This document shows positions 62,072-64,000 of a stretch of DNA of 64,000 nucleotides, piece after piece; within the stretch, counting starts at the first letter, position 1; each line of letters starts with the position of its first letter. The stretch is from Claveliimonas monacensis (GTDB lineage Bacteria; Bacillota; Clostridia; Lachnospirales; Lachnospiraceae), in NCBI RefSeq assembly GCF_014982975.1, contig NZ_JADCKL010000005.1:62001-126000 (forward strand). The letters run 5' to 3'. The position numbers were made by a program, and so were the translations under genes. The notes under the pieces were generated by a model. That model was given only the letters and a program-made list of their open reading frames with translations, was not told the origin of the DNA and searched no databases.

Positions 62072-63652
62072 TTACGCTTTCTTCTTTCTCGCGATCACAG
62101 TGATCATGGTAACTGCGCCAGCCATGAGGATGATACCTGCGATGGTGAATATAAGAGTTCCCATGCCGCCTGTTTTGGGAAGGTTGAAGCCTGCCTCGTC
62201 AGAACTGATATTCTGGACATCAAAAGTAATCTTATTCGTATCGAGCGAAACCGTTCCATAGATAGTCGCTGTCCCATCGGCTGTCGCAGATGAGGTGCCA
62301 GCATCCAGCCTTCCGTCTTCATCCACATCACCAAGCACGATCGTGATCACTCCTGTCGGCAGTACACAGTTATCCGGCGCCTTTGTCTCTTTCAGAGTGT
62401 ATGTCCCGACATCAAGGCCCTGGACCTGTAAAGACCCGTCCTGCGGAACTGTCAATGTTGTATTCCCACTGTCCGGATCATAATCATATATGCCGCCCGT
62501 GGAAGTCTCAGTGAATGTCAACACTCTGCCGTCAGCGGCAGAAAGTGTAAACTCTGCACCTGAAAGCGCATCTCCCTCTTTATCCACTTTGTCAAACTGG
62601 ATGCCGTATGTATAGACGTCCTTATCTGTAGGTGTCTCATAGCTGTCATCTCCATATGGGTCATTGGCAAGCCCGAGGAAGGCATCATTTCCGAGCGCGT
62701 CTTCCACAAAGGCCTTTTCGTTTACAACAGCCGTGTAGGTAACATAAATTTTAACCCCCGGATTCCCCCTAACATAGGTATCTGTAAAGTTGATCTGGAA
62801 CGTGCTTCCATCCGGAACAGGAGCTGCCACCCTGTAGTCTGTGCCCGCTGTCAAAAGATTATCCTGTGAAATACTCGTCTCATAGACACGAATGGAATTA
62901 TCTCCCGAGTAATCAAAGCCTTCTCCCAGGCTGTCCCTGATGTAGAACGTAAGATTTGTTGCTCCCTCCGGGTAATCCGGAACAGTCGCAGAAATCTGAT
63001 AAGTCACCGTATCTCCGATCGCAACCGTGTCATCCTCACCCTCAGCAACATCCTTTTCAATAGGGGGTGTTTCGCTTTTCATATCGACCTCGTCACTCTG
63101 GACCGTCCATGCGCCTTTGTTTTCAACAGGGATAACTTCCGCCGTGGCGGGACTGTAAACCCTTGTCCCTCCGGTTGTGAGCAGGATGTACTCGCCCATT
63201 GTCATATCAGCAAAGGTAACGCTGCCTTTGCCGGTCTCCTGTGCGGCTTCAGAAAGGTGGATTTCCCCCCCCGACCGTATAGTCGCTGCCATGCTCTCCA
63301 GGAAACCTGACTGCTCATCTGCAGTCACAGTACCGTCCAAACCGAAAATATCTTTTACCGCGTTATCCACATTTCTATCAATATAGCCTGGATAATGCTG
63401 CGCCACCCAGTCAGCCACTTCATCTGCCCATGTGTACATGGGATAGGTGGGCTGTTCTGACGCATTATCCACATTTACATCAATGATCTTGTACGCATGT
63501 ACCGTGACACTCTGCTCGGTCTCCAGGCCGTTTACCGTAATCGTCTCTTTGTCACTGCTGGTTACAGCAAACGCCGTCATGCTCATTGAGAGTATCATCA
63601 CTATTGCCAGGCACAACGCCAGGACTCTTGCCGCTTTGGATTTCTTTTTCAT
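62072..63652 (-). CDS. LPKTG-anchored major pilin with SpaA-like domains
   Basis: A 526-residue surface protein. The signal peptide MKKKSKAARVLALCLAIVMI... ends near AFA. An N-terminal D1 domain follows, then a D2-type isopeptide domain starting IEKDVAEGEDDTVAIGDTVTYQI and a SpaA-like domain (FDKVDKEGDALSGAEFTLSAADG, YTLKETKAPDNC with the E-box Glu). The C-terminus is NLPKTGGMGT, a hydrophobic segment and KKKA. The canonical VYPK pilin motif is not obvious; VYSPATAEVIPVENKG could take its place. ATG at 63652 with AAGGGGG upstream. Confidence 0.92.
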   Translation of the reverse strand: MKKKSKAARVLALCLAIVMILSMSMTAFAVTSSDKETITVNGLETEQSVTVHAYKIIDVNVDNASEQPTYPMYTWADEVADWVAQHYPGYIDRNVDNAVKDIFGLDGTVTADEQSGFLESMAATIRSGGEIHLSEAAQETGKGSVTFADMTMGEYILLTTGGTRVYSPATAEVIPVENKGAWTVQSDEVDMKSETPPIEKDVAEGEDDTVAIGDTVTYQISATVPDYPEGATNLTFYIRDSLGEGFDYSGDNSIRVYETSISQDNLLTAGTDYRVAAPVPDGSTFQINFTDTYVRGNPGVKIYVTYTAVVNEKAFVEDALGNDAFLGLANDPYGDDSYETPTDKDVYTYGIQFDKVDKEGDALSGAEFTLSAADGRVLTFTETSTGGIYDYDPDSGNTTLTVPQDGSLQVQGLDVGTYTLKETKAPDNCVLPTGVITIVLGDVDEDGRLDAGTSSATADGTATIYGTVSLDTNKITFDVQNISSDEAGFNLPKTGGMGTLIFTIAGIILMAGAVTMITVIARKKKA

Positions 63653-63709
63653 TTTTAGGATTCCCCCTTTTTGCTTCACTTTCTTTTCTATTTTCTGCTT
63701 TTATGGACA

Positions 63710-63736
63710 TCTATTTTAAGGGCGGCGCTCCCGCCC
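63710..63736 (-). terminator. Weak hairpin between the anchored protein and pilin genes
   Basis: GGGCGG pairs with CCGCCC across a five-base loop, followed by TTAAAATAG on the minus strand. It may partly reduce or process transcripts between the two genes. Confidence 0.45.
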
Positions 63737-63747
63737 ATATCCACCGC

Positions 63748-64000
63748 TTATCCTGTCATTTCCTGGGCAAATCTTCCCCTTCTCCTGAGATGCCAGGCAG
63801 CTCCCGCAGCCCCGGCTGCCATCAGGATGCCGCCGACTATTAAGAACAGCCTGATCCCGGTGTTTCCGGAGAAGGGCAGCTCACCGGGCTTGTAGTTCAT
63901 GATATAGTACCCTTCTTCGCTGGTCCCGATCGCTGGCGGATTGCCTACAGCGCTTTCACTGTCTACCGGTCCAAAGGACTTGCTATCCGTATCATAGGCA
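63748..64000 (-). CDS. C-terminal part of an LPFSG-anchored surface protein (partial)
   Basis: The frame runs off the right edge of the window. The visible 83 residues read ...GYYIMNYKPGELPFSGNTG, then a hydrophobic segment LFLIVGGILMAAGAAGAAW and a basic tail HLRRRGRFAQEMTG. This is a cell-wall sorting signal with LPFSG in place of LPxTG. Position before the pilin suggests a pilus tip or adhesin subunit. No start is in the window. Confidence 0.85.
   Translation of the reverse strand, partial: AYDTDSKSFGPVDSESAVGNPPAIGTSEEGYYIMNYKPGELPFSGNTGIRLFLIVGGILMAAGAAGAAWHLRRRGRFAQEMTG

Overview
The window looks like chromosomal DNA from an anaerobic, Gram-positive Firmicute, most likely a gut Lachnospiraceae member. 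Clues are moderately high GC, AGGAGG-type ribosome binding sites, a FabK-type fatty acid cluster run by a FabT-like MarR protein, a T-box before tyrS, an [FeFe] hydrogenase, ECF transporter genes linked to truA, sortase-assembled pili and oxygen-sensitive enzymes such as the two-subunit serine dehydratase and CyuA. The species is an inference; no 16S gene is present.

1-4342: one end of an integrative (probably conjugative) element beside rpsI. All its visible genes run leftwards: parA, parB, two related small proteins, a 63-residue protein, a Rep-like winged-helix protein and a DUF4406-like protein. The Rep-like gene carries 15-bp iteron-like repeats. The 380 bp next to rpsI hold tandem hairpins and two families of direct repeats, suggesting a recombination end. 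No integrase is in view.

4343-17300: rplM-rpsI, a MATE exporter, an intracellular GH13 alpha-glucosidase/amylase with a PfkB sugar kinase, a flavin reductase-like protein, tyrS with its T-box, nagA with a cysteine-rich DUF5714 protein, a small membrane protein, a two-component system and cyuA.

17316-30172: an ABC-F ribosome-protection ATPase behind a long leader with short ORFs and a terminator; a PadR repressor with a long palindromic operator and a decayed FtsW-like partner; an Rpn-like protein with an apparent internal loss; ecfA1-ecfA2-ecfT-truA; a cyclophilin; an aminotransferase-RraA pair; a C39-like protein; a CmpB-type membrane protein; a sirtuin; and a PPC-domain protein.

30215-41230: a complete type II fatty acid synthesis operon (fabH-acpP-fabK-fabD-fabG-fabF-accB-fabZ-accC-accDA fusion-nitronate monooxygenase-like-fabT), ending in a strong terminator and starting at a FabT-box-like site.

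41269-46640: a shortened methyltransferase, a DUF368/PopT transporter, sdaAB-sdaAA, tRNA-Leu(CAG), an AT-richer islet with a toxin-antitoxin pair, and an alpha/beta hydrolase.

46666-55410: an RpiR-regulated ABC importer cluster (MATE, two permeases, lipoprotein, PHP metallohydrolase, HAD phosphatase, UgpC-type ATPase), which looks built for a phosphorylated or phosphodiester substrate.

55514-59082: an [FeFe] hydrogenase coupled to a GltD-like flavoprotein. 59191-64000: a pilus operon with an LPFSG-anchored protein (partial), an LPKTG pilin, two class C sortases and an unusual protein with three zinc-ribbon-like repeats and an AP2-like domain, joined to the second sortase by an ATGA overlap.
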